A stretch of 64,000 nucleotides of DNA, taken from NCBI RefSeq assembly GCF_022317005.1, contig NZ_CP081006.1, positions 186,001 through 250,000 of the forward strand, written 5' to 3'. The DNA is from Mycobacterium sp. IDR2000157661. GTDB lineage: Bacteria > Actinomycetota > Actinomycetes > Mycobacteriales > Mycobacteriaceae. Numbering within the stretch: the first letter of the stretch is position 1; every line of letters starts with the position of its first letter. Below the pieces are notes generated by a model. It ran no database searches. It was not told the DNA's origin and worked only from the letters and a program-made list of their open reading frames with translations. Both the position numbers and the translations under genes were made by a program. Of the stretch, positions 1 through 10,289 are shown piece by piece.

Positions 1-470
1 GGGTCATGGAGACCTTCGACAACACACGTCCCGTCGTCGCGGCGATGGCCGTCGGCATCGCCCGAGCCGCGCTCGAAGAATTGCGCAAGATCCTGACCGA
101 CGCCGGGATCGAGATCTCCTATGACAAGCCGTCGTATGCCCAGAGTGCGCCGGCCGCCGAATTCCTGCGGATGGAATCCGACTGGGAGGCCGCCTATCTG
201 CTGATGGTGCGCTCGGCGTGGCAGGCCGACAACAACATTCCGAATTCCAAGGAAGCCTCCATGGGCAAGGCGAAGGCCGGCCGGGTGGCCAGCGACATCA
301 CCCTCAAGGCGGTGGAGCTGGCGGGCACCGTCGGCTACTCGGAGGCCACCCTGCTGGAGAAGTGGGCCCGCGACAGCAAGATCCTCGACATCTTCGAGGG
401 CACGCAACAGATCCAGCTGCTGGTGGTCGCGCGCCGACTGCTGGGGCTGTCGTCGTCCGAATTGAAGTAG
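1..470 (+). CDS. fadE24: acyl-CoA dehydrogenase FadE24, C-terminal part
   Basis: The 5' end lies outside the window; the frame is open from the first base and about 155 codons remain. Residues visible are the C-terminal helical domain of an FAD-dependent acyl-CoA dehydrogenase, ending with the family signature IFEGTQQIQ followed by VARRLLG, where the Glu-Gly-Thr region contacts FAD and substrate. These enzymes catalyse alpha,beta-dehydrogenation of acyl-CoA in beta-oxidation. The sequence closely resembles M. tuberculosis FadE24 (Rv3139) as I remember it. In that species fadE24 also lies upstream of the nuo operon, as here. It is convergent with the antigen 85 genes and separated from them by a perfect palindrome. 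Confidence 0.85.
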   Translation, partial: VMETFDNTRPVVAAMAVGIARAALEELRKILTDAGIEISYDKPSYAQSAPAAEFLRMESDWEAAYLLMVRSAWQADNNIPNSKEASMGKAKAGRVASDITLKAVELAGTVGYSEATLLEKWARDSKILDIFEGTQQIQLLVVARRLLGLSSSELK

Positions 471-500
471 CCCACTCACCGACGGCGGTCCTCGCCTACC

Positions 501-546
501 AACGCGAAGATCCCCGGACACTCGAGTGTCCGGGGATCTTCGCGTT
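501..546. terminator. bidirectional terminator, perfect 46-bp palindrome
   Basis: Bases 501-523 are the exact reverse complement of 524-546, with CTCGAG at the centre and no unpaired loop. It lies between the stop codons of two convergent genes (470 and 555), so it can fold in both transcripts. There is no long U-tract, which is common for mycobacterial intrinsic terminators. Confidence 0.8.
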
Positions 547-554
547 GTCGTCGG

Positions 555-1634
<1,080 letters not shown>

Positions 1635-1640
1635 TCACCG

Positions 1641-2912
<1,272 letters not shown>

Positions 2913-3470
2913 ATGGCGAACGCCCGCGCTGCCCGGTTGTCGGTCGACGACTGGATCCAGGCCGGCTTCGGCATCCTGGCCGAGGAGGGCCTCACTGCGC
3001 TCAAACTGGACCGGTTGTGCGCGCGCGTGGGCGCGACGAAAGGCAGTTTCTACTGGCATTTCACCGATATGGCCAGTTACCGCGCCGTGCTGGTCGCCGC
3101 CTGGGGAGAGTTGCGCGACGACGACCGCCGCCACTTCACGACGATGGCCGACGCGCCGCCCCGCCAGCGCCTGTCGCAAATGATGACCGCGCTCGTCGAC
3201 ACCCGCCATTGGACGCTGGAACGGGCGATGCGGGAATGGGCGCGGACCGACGACGCGGTCGCGGCCAGTGTGCGGGCATCCGATGCGCGTGTCGTGAGCG
3301 CGGTGCGGCAGGCCTTCGTCGACGACGGCTTCGACGACGACGAAGCCGAGGTGCGGGCGAACGCCACCTTCGCGGCGGGGATCGGCTTTCTGCACCTGTC
3401 GGGATCGCGGCCCAGCCCGCGTGGCGCCGCGGGCTGGGAGCGATTCCTGGAGATCATGCTCGGACGCTGA
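2913..3470 (+). CDS. TetR-family transcriptional regulator
   Basis: 185-aa one-component regulator. The N-terminal helix-turn-helix is recognisable at about residues 12-58, with GATKGSFYWHF as recognition helix and following turn. The C-terminal ligand domain is family-typical but gives no ligand clue. An inverted repeat lies just upstream of the start and another lies 13 bases after the stop, in front of the flavoenzyme gene at 3514, so autoregulation and control of the downstream pair is a reasonable inference. It is divergent from the antigen 85 genes. Confidence 0.85.
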   Translation: MANARAARLSVDDWIQAGFGILAEEGLTALKLDRLCARVGATKGSFYWHFTDMASYRAVLVAAWGELRDDDRRHFTTMADAPPRQRLSQMMTALVDTRHWTLERAMREWARTDDAVAASVRASDARVVSAVRQAFVDDGFDDDEAEVRANATFAAGIGFLHLSGSRPSPRGAAGWERFLEIMLGR

Positions 3471-3482
3471 TCCAGCCGATTT

Positions 3483-3500
3483 CCGTACGAAAAAGTATGG
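3483..3500. promoter_or_regulatory. possible TetR operator overlapping a promoter
   Basis: CCGTAC-N6-GTATGG is an imperfect inverted repeat (one mismatch) between the TetR stop and the ATG at 3514. TATGGT at 3496-3501 fits a TANNNT -10 box, which would place transcription start within about 10 bases of the ATG. A repressor bound here would occlude this promoter. Inference from position and symmetry only. Confidence 0.35.
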
Positions 3501-3513
3501 TAAGGTTCGCGGC

Positions 3514-4683
3514 ATGGCGGTGCCCGCGACCACCGCGATCGACGCGGCCTTCGTCGCGAGGCTGGCGGATCGGGCGCAGGAGGCAGAAAAACTGCGGCGG
3601 CTGCCCGCGGCCACCGTCGCCGAGCTCACCGGATCGGGGATCACGGACCTGCTGGTGCCGGCCTGCTTCGGGGGACAGCAGGCGCCGTTCAGCGCGATCC
3701 TCGATCCGGTGCGGCGGATGGCTCATGGATGCGCCTCGAGCGCGTGGACCATCGGCTTCTACATGCTGCACAACTGGATGCTCGCGTTGTTCGGGAAACG
3801 GGCCCAGGAGGAGGGCTTCGCGACCCGCCCGTTCCTGGCGCCCGCTCCCCTGGCTCCGACGGGTCGTGGCCTGCCCGCCGACGGCGGCGTCGGGCTGACC
3901 GGTCGCTGGTCATGGGCGACCGGCGCGTTGGACGGCAACTGGATCATGGTCGGCGCGCTGTGTGGAGCCGAGAACGATCCCGCAGGCCTCTACCCGGCGC
4001 TCGCGCTGCTGCCGATCGACGAGGCCGAGATAGTCGACGTGTGGCACACCGACGGGATGCGGGCGACCGGTTCGCAGGACGTCGTCATCACCGATGCGTT
4101 CGTCCCTGAGCACCGACTGGTTCGGGTCGCCGACATCTACACCGGCGCCGCCCCCGGCGCCGGACTACACGACGCCGACACGTACCGCTGGCCGATGGTG
4201 CCCGCCCTGGCGCTGCTGGCGGCGATGCCGGCGCTGGGCAGCGCCGAGCGGGTGGTCGAGATCTACGCCGAGCGGCTGTCGGCCCGCGTCCTGGCCTACG
4301 AGGGTGTCGTCCAGAAGGACAAACCGATCGCCCAGGCCCGTCTCGGCGAGGCCGAGGTGCGGCTACGGGCGCTGAGGGGCCTGCTGGTCGACACCGTCGA
4401 AGAGATCGAATCCCTGGTCGCCACGGGCGATCCCGTGCCGCGGCCCAGGCGCGCGGCCGCGCGGATGACGGCGGCGCACATCGTGCACGAGTCCAGGGCC
4501 GTCATCGCCGGGTTGCTCGAGGCCTCGGGTGCCAGCGCACACTTCTTCCACAATCCACTACAACGCATCAAGCGCGATGTGGACGTCCTTGCCGGCCACG
4601 TGGTCTTCGACTACGACACGAGTCGCGAACTCGCGGGCGCCTTGAGCTTGGGTATGAAAGTGTCGCGGACAGCGATGGTCTGA
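3514..4683 (+). CDS. acyl-CoA dehydrogenase-fold flavin monooxygenase (HsaA-like)
   Basis: 389 aa with the acyl-CoA dehydrogenase fold. Segments such as GRWSWATGALDGNWIMVGAL and WHTDGMRATGSQDV resemble the two-component flavin-dependent monooxygenases (HsaA, DszC, HpaB-like) that take reduced flavin from a partner reductase and hydroxylate aromatic or heterocyclic substrates. The C-terminus lacks the EGTxxIQ signature of true acyl-CoA dehydrogenases, which supports a monooxygenase role. ATG 3514 was chosen because the upstream extension of the frame runs back into the TetR gene. No flavin reductase gene is adjacent; the next gene encodes an F420-type protein. The substrate is unknown. Confidence 0.7.
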   Translation: MAVPATTAIDAAFVARLADRAQEAEKLRRLPAATVAELTGSGITDLLVPACFGGQQAPFSAILDPVRRMAHGCASSAWTIGFYMLHNWMLALFGKRAQEEGFATRPFLAPAPLAPTGRGLPADGGVGLTGRWSWATGALDGNWIMVGALCGAENDPAGLYPALALLPIDEAEIVDVWHTDGMRATGSQDVVITDAFVPEHRLVRVADIYTGAAPGAGLHDADTYRWPMVPALALLAAMPALGSAERVVEIYAERLSARVLAYEGVVQKDKPIAQARLGEAEVRLRALRGLLVDTVEEIESLVATGDPVPRPRRAAARMTAAHIVHESRAVIAGLLEASGASAHFFHNPLQRIKRDVDVLAGHVVFDYDTSRELAGALSLGMKVSRTAMV

Positions 4684-4694
4684 GAGGAGCCCCC

Positions 4695-5081
4695 ATGGCC
4701 GACGTGCGGGACCGATTCACCGGTTTCTTCCAGAAGCGGGTGGCCAACCCGCTGACGCGGCGGCTGCCGTTCCAGACGCTGCTGGAGACGACGGGCCGCA
4801 AGTCGGGCCAACCTCGCCGGACGCCGTTGGGCGGCAGCAGGATCGGTGACCAGTTCTGGTTCGTCTCGGAGTTCGGCGACAGATCGCAGTACATCCGCAA
4901 CATCCAGGCCAACCCCCGCGTCCGTGTCCGGATCAACGGTCGCTGGCACAGCGGCGTCGCTCACCTGATGCCCGACGACGATCCGCACGAACGACTCGAA
5001 TCGCTGCCGCGGTTCAACAGCATGGGCGTGCGCACATTCGGCAGCAACTTGCTGACGGTTCGCGTCGATCTCACCGACTGA
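4695..5081 (+). CDS. Ddn-family deazaflavin (F420)-dependent nitroreductase-like protein
   Basis: 128 aa, matching the short F420H2-dependent quinone/nitroreductase family (Ddn, PF04075), which mycobacteria carry in many copies. Visible features are TTGRKSGQPRRTPL near residues 32-45 and the core around FVSEFGD with the YIRNIQANPRVRVRI strand-helix. Ddn-family enzymes reduce menaquinone, nitro compounds or other activated acceptors, often at the membrane. A GAGAGGAG ribosome binding site lies 8 bases before the ATG and 11 bases separate it from the preceding gene, so it is probably co-transcribed with the flavin monooxygenase. Confidence 0.8.
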   Translation: MADVRDRFTGFFQKRVANPLTRRLPFQTLLETTGRKSGQPRRTPLGGSRIGDQFWFVSEFGDRSQYIRNIQANPRVRVRINGRWHSGVAHLMPDDDPHERLESLPRFNSMGVRTFGSNLLTVRVDLTD

Positions 5082-5102
5082 GGCGTTGACCGTCGGCTGA
5101 AG

Positions 5103-5122
5103 TAAAAGTAAAGTCACTTTTA
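5103..5122. promoter_or_regulatory. operator-like inverted repeat before the catabolic operon
   Basis: TAAAAGT-AAAGTC-ACTTTTA is a perfect 7+7 bp inverted repeat in an AT-rich patch that stands out from the GC-rich surroundings. It lies 44 bp before the first gene of the operon. The likely reader is a TetR protein, either the one encoded inside the operon (9658) or the one at 2913; this is not shown by sequence. Confidence 0.55.
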
Positions 5123-5165
5123 GTTCTGCCTCGGCCGACCACCGCCGCCATCGATGGAGCTAACC

Positions 5166-6362
5166 ATGGAATCATTCGTCCACCTGCGCAAAGGCCGCAC
5201 CCCGAGGCGGCTACACGCCGACCTCGACGGCCTCAAGGACGATGAACTCGGCCGCGGCGGATTCGTCGGCCGCACCGCCAACATCTACCGCCGCCACGAC
5301 CCCACGGCGTACCGGGCATCCGGCCCCCTGCGTCCGCTGGATGTGATGAGCAGCGAGCTGAAACCCAGCGACGCCACCGACGCCGCCGGCGCCCCGCTGC
5401 TGCTGTTCGGCAACGACGACTGCCGGATTTCGCTGTCCCGACGCAGCGAGGAGATGCCGTTTTACGTCCGTCATGTCGATGGCGATCTGCTCTCGTTCGT
5501 GCATCAGGGCAGCGGAGTGCTCGAGACGGAGTTCGGCCCACTTCGCTACCGCGAAGGCGACTGGGTGTACATCCCGAAGGCCACGACGTGGCGACAGGTA
5601 CCCGACGGCGAGACCACACTGCTGATGATCGAGGCGACCGACGAGTTCCGGGTGCCACCGCCCGGCCCGCTCGGCAGGCACTTCCCGTTCGACCCGTCGC
5701 AGGCCGTCATTCCCGAGCCCGCGCCGGTCGACACCGGCGACGGCCCGCAGACCAACGGCGAGTACGAGGTTCGGCTGATGCACCCGACGGTTCCGGGTGG
5801 CCCGACTTCGCTGTACTACCAACACAATCCGCTCGACGTCGAGGGCTGGCGCGGTGACAACTTCGCCTTCAGCTTCAACATCGCCGACTACAACGTGATC
5901 GCCAGCGAGAGCGTGCACCTGCCGCCGACGGTGCACCTGTTCATGCAGGCCACCGGCGTGGCCGTGATGAACTTCCTGCCCCGTCCCGCCGAAACCGTGC
6001 CCGGCACCGAACGCCCACCGTGGTACCACCGCAACGTCGACTACGACGAGGTCTCGTTTTTCCACGGGGGCGACCTGTTCGGCATCCCGATGCCGCCCGG
6101 ACTGATCAGCCATGCCCCGCAGGGTGTGCATCACGGCGCTCCGGAGAAGGCGCGTGAGCGGGCGCGACGCAAGTTCGACGAACAGGACCGCGTCGGATGG
6201 CAGGTCATCTCCATCGATACCAGTAGGCGGCTGACGCCGTCGGCCGAGGTGCTGGCGCACGACCTCGGAGCGGCGGCCGCGACATCAGACCTCGGAGCGG
6301 CGGCCGCGACATCAGACCTCGGAGCGGCGGCCGCGACATCGAACGAGAGCAAGCACGCATGA
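5166..6362 (+). CDS. homogentisate 1,2-dioxygenase-family cupin protein
   Basis: 398-aa bicupin protein resembling HmgA-type ring-cleavage dioxygenases. The motif YHRNVDYDEV (residues 287-296) matches the metal-binding His and Glu region of homogentisate dioxygenase, and GVHHG (320-324) can supply the last His ligand. The substrate may differ: no maleylacetoacetate isomerase or fumarylacetoacetate hydrolase gene is near. ATG 5166 is favoured over ATG 5154 because GGAG sits 6 bases before it. The last 30 residues contain DLGAAAATS three times, encoded by three 27-bp direct repeats, and look like an added tail. First gene of the operon; it overlaps the next by ATGA. Confidence 0.75.
   Translation: MESFVHLRKGRTPRRLHADLDGLKDDELGRGGFVGRTANIYRRHDPTAYRASGPLRPLDVMSSELKPSDATDAAGAPLLLFGNDDCRISLSRRSEEMPFYVRHVDGDLLSFVHQGSGVLETEFGPLRYREGDWVYIPKATTWRQVPDGETTLLMIEATDEFRVPPPGPLGRHFPFDPSQAVIPEPAPVDTGDGPQTNGEYEVRLMHPTVPGGPTSLYYQHNPLDVEGWRGDNFAFSFNIADYNVIASESVHLPPTVHLFMQATGVAVMNFLPRPAETVPGTERPPWYHRNVDYDEVSFFHGGDLFGIPMPPGLISHAPQGVHHGAPEKARERARRKFDEQDRVGWQVISIDTSRRLTPSAEVLAHDLGAAAATSDLGAAAATSDLGAAAATSNESKHA
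6261..6341 (+). repeat. three tandem 27-bp repeats inside a coding region
   Basis: Units at 6261-6287, 6288-6314 and 6315-6341; the third differs from the others only in its last base. Each encodes DLGAAAATS and contains GCGGCCGC. The length is a multiple of three, so the reading frame is kept. Confidence 0.95.
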
Positions 6363-7540
6363 CCACTGCGGTGAGACACGAGTACGACCGCATCCCCTAT
6401 CTCGTTGCCTACCACAACAATTCGGCTGTACGCGATGTGTACGGCGGCGTGGCCGAGTTGGTGGTGCTGGAAAGCCACCTGCTGCGGCCGAAGGACAAGC
6501 CCGCAGATACCGTGCTGGTCTTCATGCACCCGATCGGCGGTGGTGCGTACCTGCCGATGATGAACGCCCTCGCCCGGGCGGGCCACCACGTCATCTACTG
6601 CAACAGCCGGTTCCGCGGCACCGACTCGGCGCTGCTCATGGAGAAGGTGGTCGAGGACCTCGGCGAGTGTGTCAAGGACGCCAAGAAGCGGCTCGGCTAC
6701 GCCAAGGTGGTGTTGGCCGGGTGGAGCGGCGGGGGGTCGCTGTCGGTGTTCTACCAGCAGCAGGCCCAGCACCCGACGGTGACGGCCAGCCCGTCGGGCG
6801 ACGGCCCGGACCTGACCTCACTGGGGCTGATCCCCGCCGACGGGCTGATGCTGCTGGCGGCCCACATCAGTCGCCACGGCACCATGACCGAGTGGCTCGA
6901 CGCGTCCATCCTCGACGAGTCGGACCCTTCGAAGCGCGATCCCGAACTGGACCTCTACAACCCCGACAACCCCAATCAGCCGCCGTACACCAGCGAGTTC
7001 CTCGACCGCTACCGCCAGGCGCAGATCGACCGCAACCGGCGAATCACCAAGTGGGTCAAAGAGAAATTGGCGAAGCTGGCCGCTGAGGGTCGGCCCGATG
7101 ACGAGTTCGCGTTCGTCGTCCACGGCACCATGGCCGACCCGCGTTGGCTGGATCCGGCCGTCGACCCCAACGAGCGCACCCCGGGCACCTGCTACCTGGG
7201 CGACCCGCAGGTCGTCAACAACAGCCCCGTGGGCCTGGCCCGGTTCTGCACCCTGCGCAGCTGGCTGTCGCAGTGGAGCTACGACGACGCCAACGGCGAC
7301 GCGGTGCGGTGCGGGCCGGACATCGCGGTGCCGACGCTGGTGATCGGCAACCTCGCCGACGACGCCTGCACACCGAGCCATACCCGCCGGCTGTTCGAGG
7401 CCATCGGGCATCATGACAAGGAGATGCACGAGATTTCCGGCGCCAACCACTATTACGCGGGCGCCGACCAGCGCGACAAGCTGCGCGAAGCGGTCGGCGT
7501 CGTCACCGACTGGCTGCACCGGCACGGTTTCTCGTCATGA
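6359..7540 (+). CDS. alpha/beta-hydrolase
   Basis: 393 aa, alpha/beta-hydrolase fold. The nucleophile elbow is GWSGGG (Ser about 123), the oxyanion region FMHPIGGG (about 55-62) and a C-terminal GANHYY likely carries the catalytic His. An aspartate in NLADDACTP before it fits the acid. Such enzymes cleave esters, thioesters or C-C bonds; next to a ring-cleavage-type dioxygenase a role after ring opening is possible, but the family is too broad to name a substrate. It overlaps both neighbours by four bases (ATGA), showing translational coupling. Confidence 0.8.
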   Translation: MTTAVRHEYDRIPYLVAYHNNSAVRDVYGGVAELVVLESHLLRPKDKPADTVLVFMHPIGGGAYLPMMNALARAGHHVIYCNSRFRGTDSALLMEKVVEDLGECVKDAKKRLGYAKVVLAGWSGGGSLSVFYQQQAQHPTVTASPSGDGPDLTSLGLIPADGLMLLAAHISRHGTMTEWLDASILDESDPSKRDPELDLYNPDNPNQPPYTSEFLDRYRQAQIDRNRRITKWVKEKLAKLAAEGRPDDEFAFVVHGTMADPRWLDPAVDPNERTPGTCYLGDPQVVNNSPVGLARFCTLRSWLSQWSYDDANGDAVRCGPDIAVPTLVIGNLADDACTPSHTRRLFEAIGHHDKEMHEISGANHYYAGADQRDKLREAVGVVTDWLHRHGFSS

Positions 7541-8742
7541 CTGTCTCCGGTCCGCTCGACGGCATCCGCGTCATCGAGGTCGGCACGCTGATCTCCGGAC
7601 CGTTCGCCGGCCGCCTGCTGGGCGACATGGGCGCCGAGGTGATCAAGGTGGAGCCGCCGGGCGCTCCGGATCCGCTGCGCACCTGGGGTCAGGCCGAACT
7701 GGACGGACTTCACTTCTTCTGGACAGTTCATGCGCGCAACAAGAAGGCGGTGACGCTGAACCTGCGCACCGAGGCGGGCCGGGCCCTTTTCCTGGATCTC
7801 GTCGAGCGCTCGGACATCGTCGTGGAGAACTTCCGGCCGGGCACCTTGGAGAAATGGAACCTCCGCTACGACGTGCTGCGTGAGCGCAACCGCGGCATCA
7901 TCCTGGTACGGGTCTCGGGCTACGGGCAGACAGGGCCCGAAGCACACAAGGCGGGCTATGCGTCGGTCGCCGAGGCAGCCAGCGGGCTGCGGCACATGAA
8001 CGGATTTCCCGGTGGTCCGCCGCCGCGGCTGGCACTCTCGCTGGGCGACAGCCTGGCCGGGATGTTCGCCGCCCAGGGTGCGCTGGCCGCGCTGTACCGC
8101 CGTTCGGTCACCGGCGAGGGGCAGGTCGTCGACGCCGCGCTGACCGAAGCATGCCTGGCGGTGCAGGAGTCGACGATCCCCGACTACGACGTCGGCGGGG
8201 TGGTGCGCGGCCCGTCGGGCACCCGCCTGGAGGGCATCGCGCCGTCGAACATCTACCGCAGCGCCGACGGCAGCTGGGTGGTGATCGCAGCCAACCAGGA
8301 CACGGTGTTCCGCCGGCTGTGCGCAGCGATGGGCCAGCCCGAACTGGCCACCGACGACCGGTTCGCCACCCACGTGGCCCGCGGCCGCAATCAGGACGAG
8401 CTGGACAAGCTCATCGGCGACTGGGCCGCCCAGCGCGAGCCGGGCGACATCATCGAAACCCTCAGTGCCGCAGGGGTGATTGCGGGGCCGATCAACACCG
8501 TCGCCGAGGTCGTCACGGATCCGCAGTTCTCCGCGCGTGGCATGATCGCCGATCACTACGACGAGCGGATCGGCCGCAACGTCAAGGGCCCCGGAGTGGT
8601 GCCGGTGCTCTCGGAGACACCCGGCACCATTCGGTTCGCCGGTTCGTCGCGGCCGGGGCAGCACAACGACGAGGTCTACCGCGGCCTGCTGGGCAGGAGC
8701 GAGGCCGACCTGGACGCGCTGCGGGCGAAGGGAGTGTTATGA
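7537..8742 (+). CDS. class III CoA-transferase (CaiB/BaiF family)
   Basis: 401 aa. Family III CoA-transferases swap CoA between an acyl-CoA and a free acid without ping-pong covalent CoA exchange. Visible family features are an N-terminal LDGIRVIEVGTLISGPFAGR segment, the LGDMGAEVIKVEPP strand, the NLRTEAGRALFLDL region and VVDAALTEACLA, where the catalytic Asp lies (about residue 170). In this operon it would activate an acid intermediate for the lyase and dehydrogenase that follow. ATGA overlaps at both ends. Confidence 0.88.
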   Translation: MTVSGPLDGIRVIEVGTLISGPFAGRLLGDMGAEVIKVEPPGAPDPLRTWGQAELDGLHFFWTVHARNKKAVTLNLRTEAGRALFLDLVERSDIVVENFRPGTLEKWNLRYDVLRERNRGIILVRVSGYGQTGPEAHKAGYASVAEAASGLRHMNGFPGGPPPRLALSLGDSLAGMFAAQGALAALYRRSVTGEGQVVDAALTEACLAVQESTIPDYDVGGVVRGPSGTRLEGIAPSNIYRSADGSWVVIAANQDTVFRRLCAAMGQPELATDDRFATHVARGRNQDELDKLIGDWAAQREPGDIIETLSAAGVIAGPINTVAEVVTDPQFSARGMIADHYDERIGRNVKGPGVVPVLSETPGTIRFAGSSRPGQHNDEVYRGLLGRSEADLDALRAKGVL

Positions 8743-9656
8743 CCGACCTACCCGAGCATGTCGCCATCCGCGACGTCTCGCTGCGCGACGGGCTGCAGAT
8801 CGAGAAGCCGATCCCGTTGTCGGCCAAGCTCGAACTGCTGGCCGCGGTGGCCGCGACCGGGGTGCGCGAGATGGAGGCGACGGCGTTCGTCTCACCGTCG
8901 AAGGTGCCCGCACTGGCCGACGCCGCCGACCTCGCGACGCATCTGCAGGAGTTCCGTGACTCCCACGGCATCGAGTTCTCCGCGCTGGTCGCCAGCCCGA
9001 ACGGCGCCAAGCGGGCGCTTGCGGCCGGGTTGGCGTCGATCGAGTACGTGGTGTCCGCGTCCGACGGACACAGCGCCGCCAACGTCGGGCGCACCTCTGC
9101 CGATGCGACCGCGCAGATCGGCGAGATCACCGCGATCGCGCACGACAGCGGCGCTACGGTCGAGGTGATAGTCGCGACCGCGTGGGACTGCCCGTTCGAC
9201 GGCCCGACACCGCATCAGCGGGTGGTCGACGTCATCACCACCGCTCTGTCGAGTGGCGTGGACCGGTTGGCCATCGCCGACACCATCGGCACCACCACCC
9301 CTCGGCGGGTCGTCGAGACCGTCGAGGCGCTACGCCCGATGATCGGCGATGTGCCGTTGGGCGCACACTTCCACAACACCCGCGGCGCCGGACTGGCCAG
9401 CGCGTACGCCGCGGTCAACGCCGGCGTCACCCGCCTGGACGCGTCGGTGGGCGGGCTCGGCGGATGCCCGTTCGCGCCGGGGGCGAGCGGAAACATCGCC
9501 ACCGAGGACCTGGTGTACCTGCTGCGTGACAGCGGCATCGGTGTCGACGTCGACCTGTGCGCCGCGATCGAGGCGGCCGCCGTGGCGCAACGTCTCGTCG
9601 GACATGATCTGCCGGGCTCGCTGCTGCGCGCCGGCGACCGGATCCTCGGCGACTGA
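8739..9656 (+). CDS. hydroxymethylglutaryl-CoA lyase-family protein
   Basis: 305-aa TIM-barrel enzyme of the HMG-CoA lyase/DRE-TIM family. IRDVSLRDGLQIEK at residues 10-23 contains the catalytic Arg-Asp; HFHNTRG supplies the metal-binding His pair; GGLGGCPFAPGASGN carries the catalytic Cys loop diagnostic of HMG-CoA lyases. It cleaves a 3-hydroxy-3-methyl-acyl-CoA type intermediate to acetyl-CoA or pyruvate-like products. Start ATG 8739 overlaps the previous stop (ATGA). The longer open frame back to 8151 is an out-of-frame shadow of the CoA-transferase gene. Confidence 0.88.
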   Translation: MTDLPEHVAIRDVSLRDGLQIEKPIPLSAKLELLAAVAATGVREMEATAFVSPSKVPALADAADLATHLQEFRDSHGIEFSALVASPNGAKRALAAGLASIEYVVSASDGHSAANVGRTSADATAQIGEITAIAHDSGATVEVIVATAWDCPFDGPTPHQRVVDVITTALSSGVDRLAIADTIGTTTPRRVVETVEALRPMIGDVPLGAHFHNTRGAGLASAYAAVNAGVTRLDASVGGLGGCPFAPGASGNIATEDLVYLLRDSGIGVDVDLCAAIEAAAVAQRLVGHDLPGSLLRAGDRILGD

Positions 9657-9657
9657 C

Positions 9658-10278
9658 GTGCCCGCCGGACCGACGGGGACGCTGAGCGCCAAGGGCCTGC
9701 AGACCCGGCAGGCCATTGAGCTGGCCGCCCGGAAGTTGTTCGCCGAACGCGGCTTTCACGGAACGACCCTGGGCGACATCACGTCGGCGGCCGGGAAGTC
9801 ACCGGCGGCGTTCTACCGGTACTTCACCGACAAGGAGGACCTGCTGGCGGCGTTGGCCGAGTCGTTCCTGCACGACATGGTGGCGCCGTCGGGGTCGAGC
9901 CTCGAGCTGTCCCACTCCCCCGACGACGATGCGTTCTTCCGTTCGGTGGTGACCGGCTACTGGAACATGTTCAAGCAGAACATCGGCATCATGATCGCCG
10001 TCGCGCAACTGGCCGCGACACAACCGCGCTTCGCCGCCGTGCAGAACCAGTTCCGCCGCTTCGGCATGGATGTGGTCGCCGCCTCGGTGCGCCGCGCCCA
10101 GGAGCAGGGCTACGGCGCCGACCTGAATGCGGAGCACACGGCGGCCGCGATCGCGCTGCTGTTCGAGAACTTCACCACCGTTTTCGTGGGCACATCGGGT
10201 CTCGGCGTCGAGATCAGCGACGAGGACGCCATTGCGACGCTGTCGACGATCTGGAAGAAGACGCTGTACGGGACCTGA
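9658..10278 (+). CDS. TetR-family transcriptional regulator (in operon)
   Basis: 206 aa from GTG 9658, one base after the previous stop. The helix-turn-helix spans about residues 15-62, with TLGDITSAAGKSPAAFYRYF as HTH and turn. Its position inside the catabolic operon suggests it controls that operon, probably through the TAAAAGT-N6-ACTTTTA site at 5103-5122, with an acyl-CoA intermediate as likely ligand. Both the target and ligand are inference. Confidence 0.82.
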   Translation: MPAGPTGTLSAKGLQTRQAIELAARKLFAERGFHGTTLGDITSAAGKSPAAFYRYFTDKEDLLAALAESFLHDMVAPSGSSLELSHSPDDDAFFRSVVTGYWNMFKQNIGIMIAVAQLAATQPRFAAVQNQFRRFGMDVVAASVRRAQEQGYGADLNAEHTAAAIALLFENFTTVFVGTSGLGVEISDEDAIATLSTIWKKTLYGT

Positions 10279-10289
10279 AGGAGATCACT

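Noticed and set aside
6261-6341. Frameshifted or misassembled end of the dioxygenase gene
   Set aside because: Repeats are exact multiples of three and the stop overlaps the next start by ATGA, so the frame is consistent.
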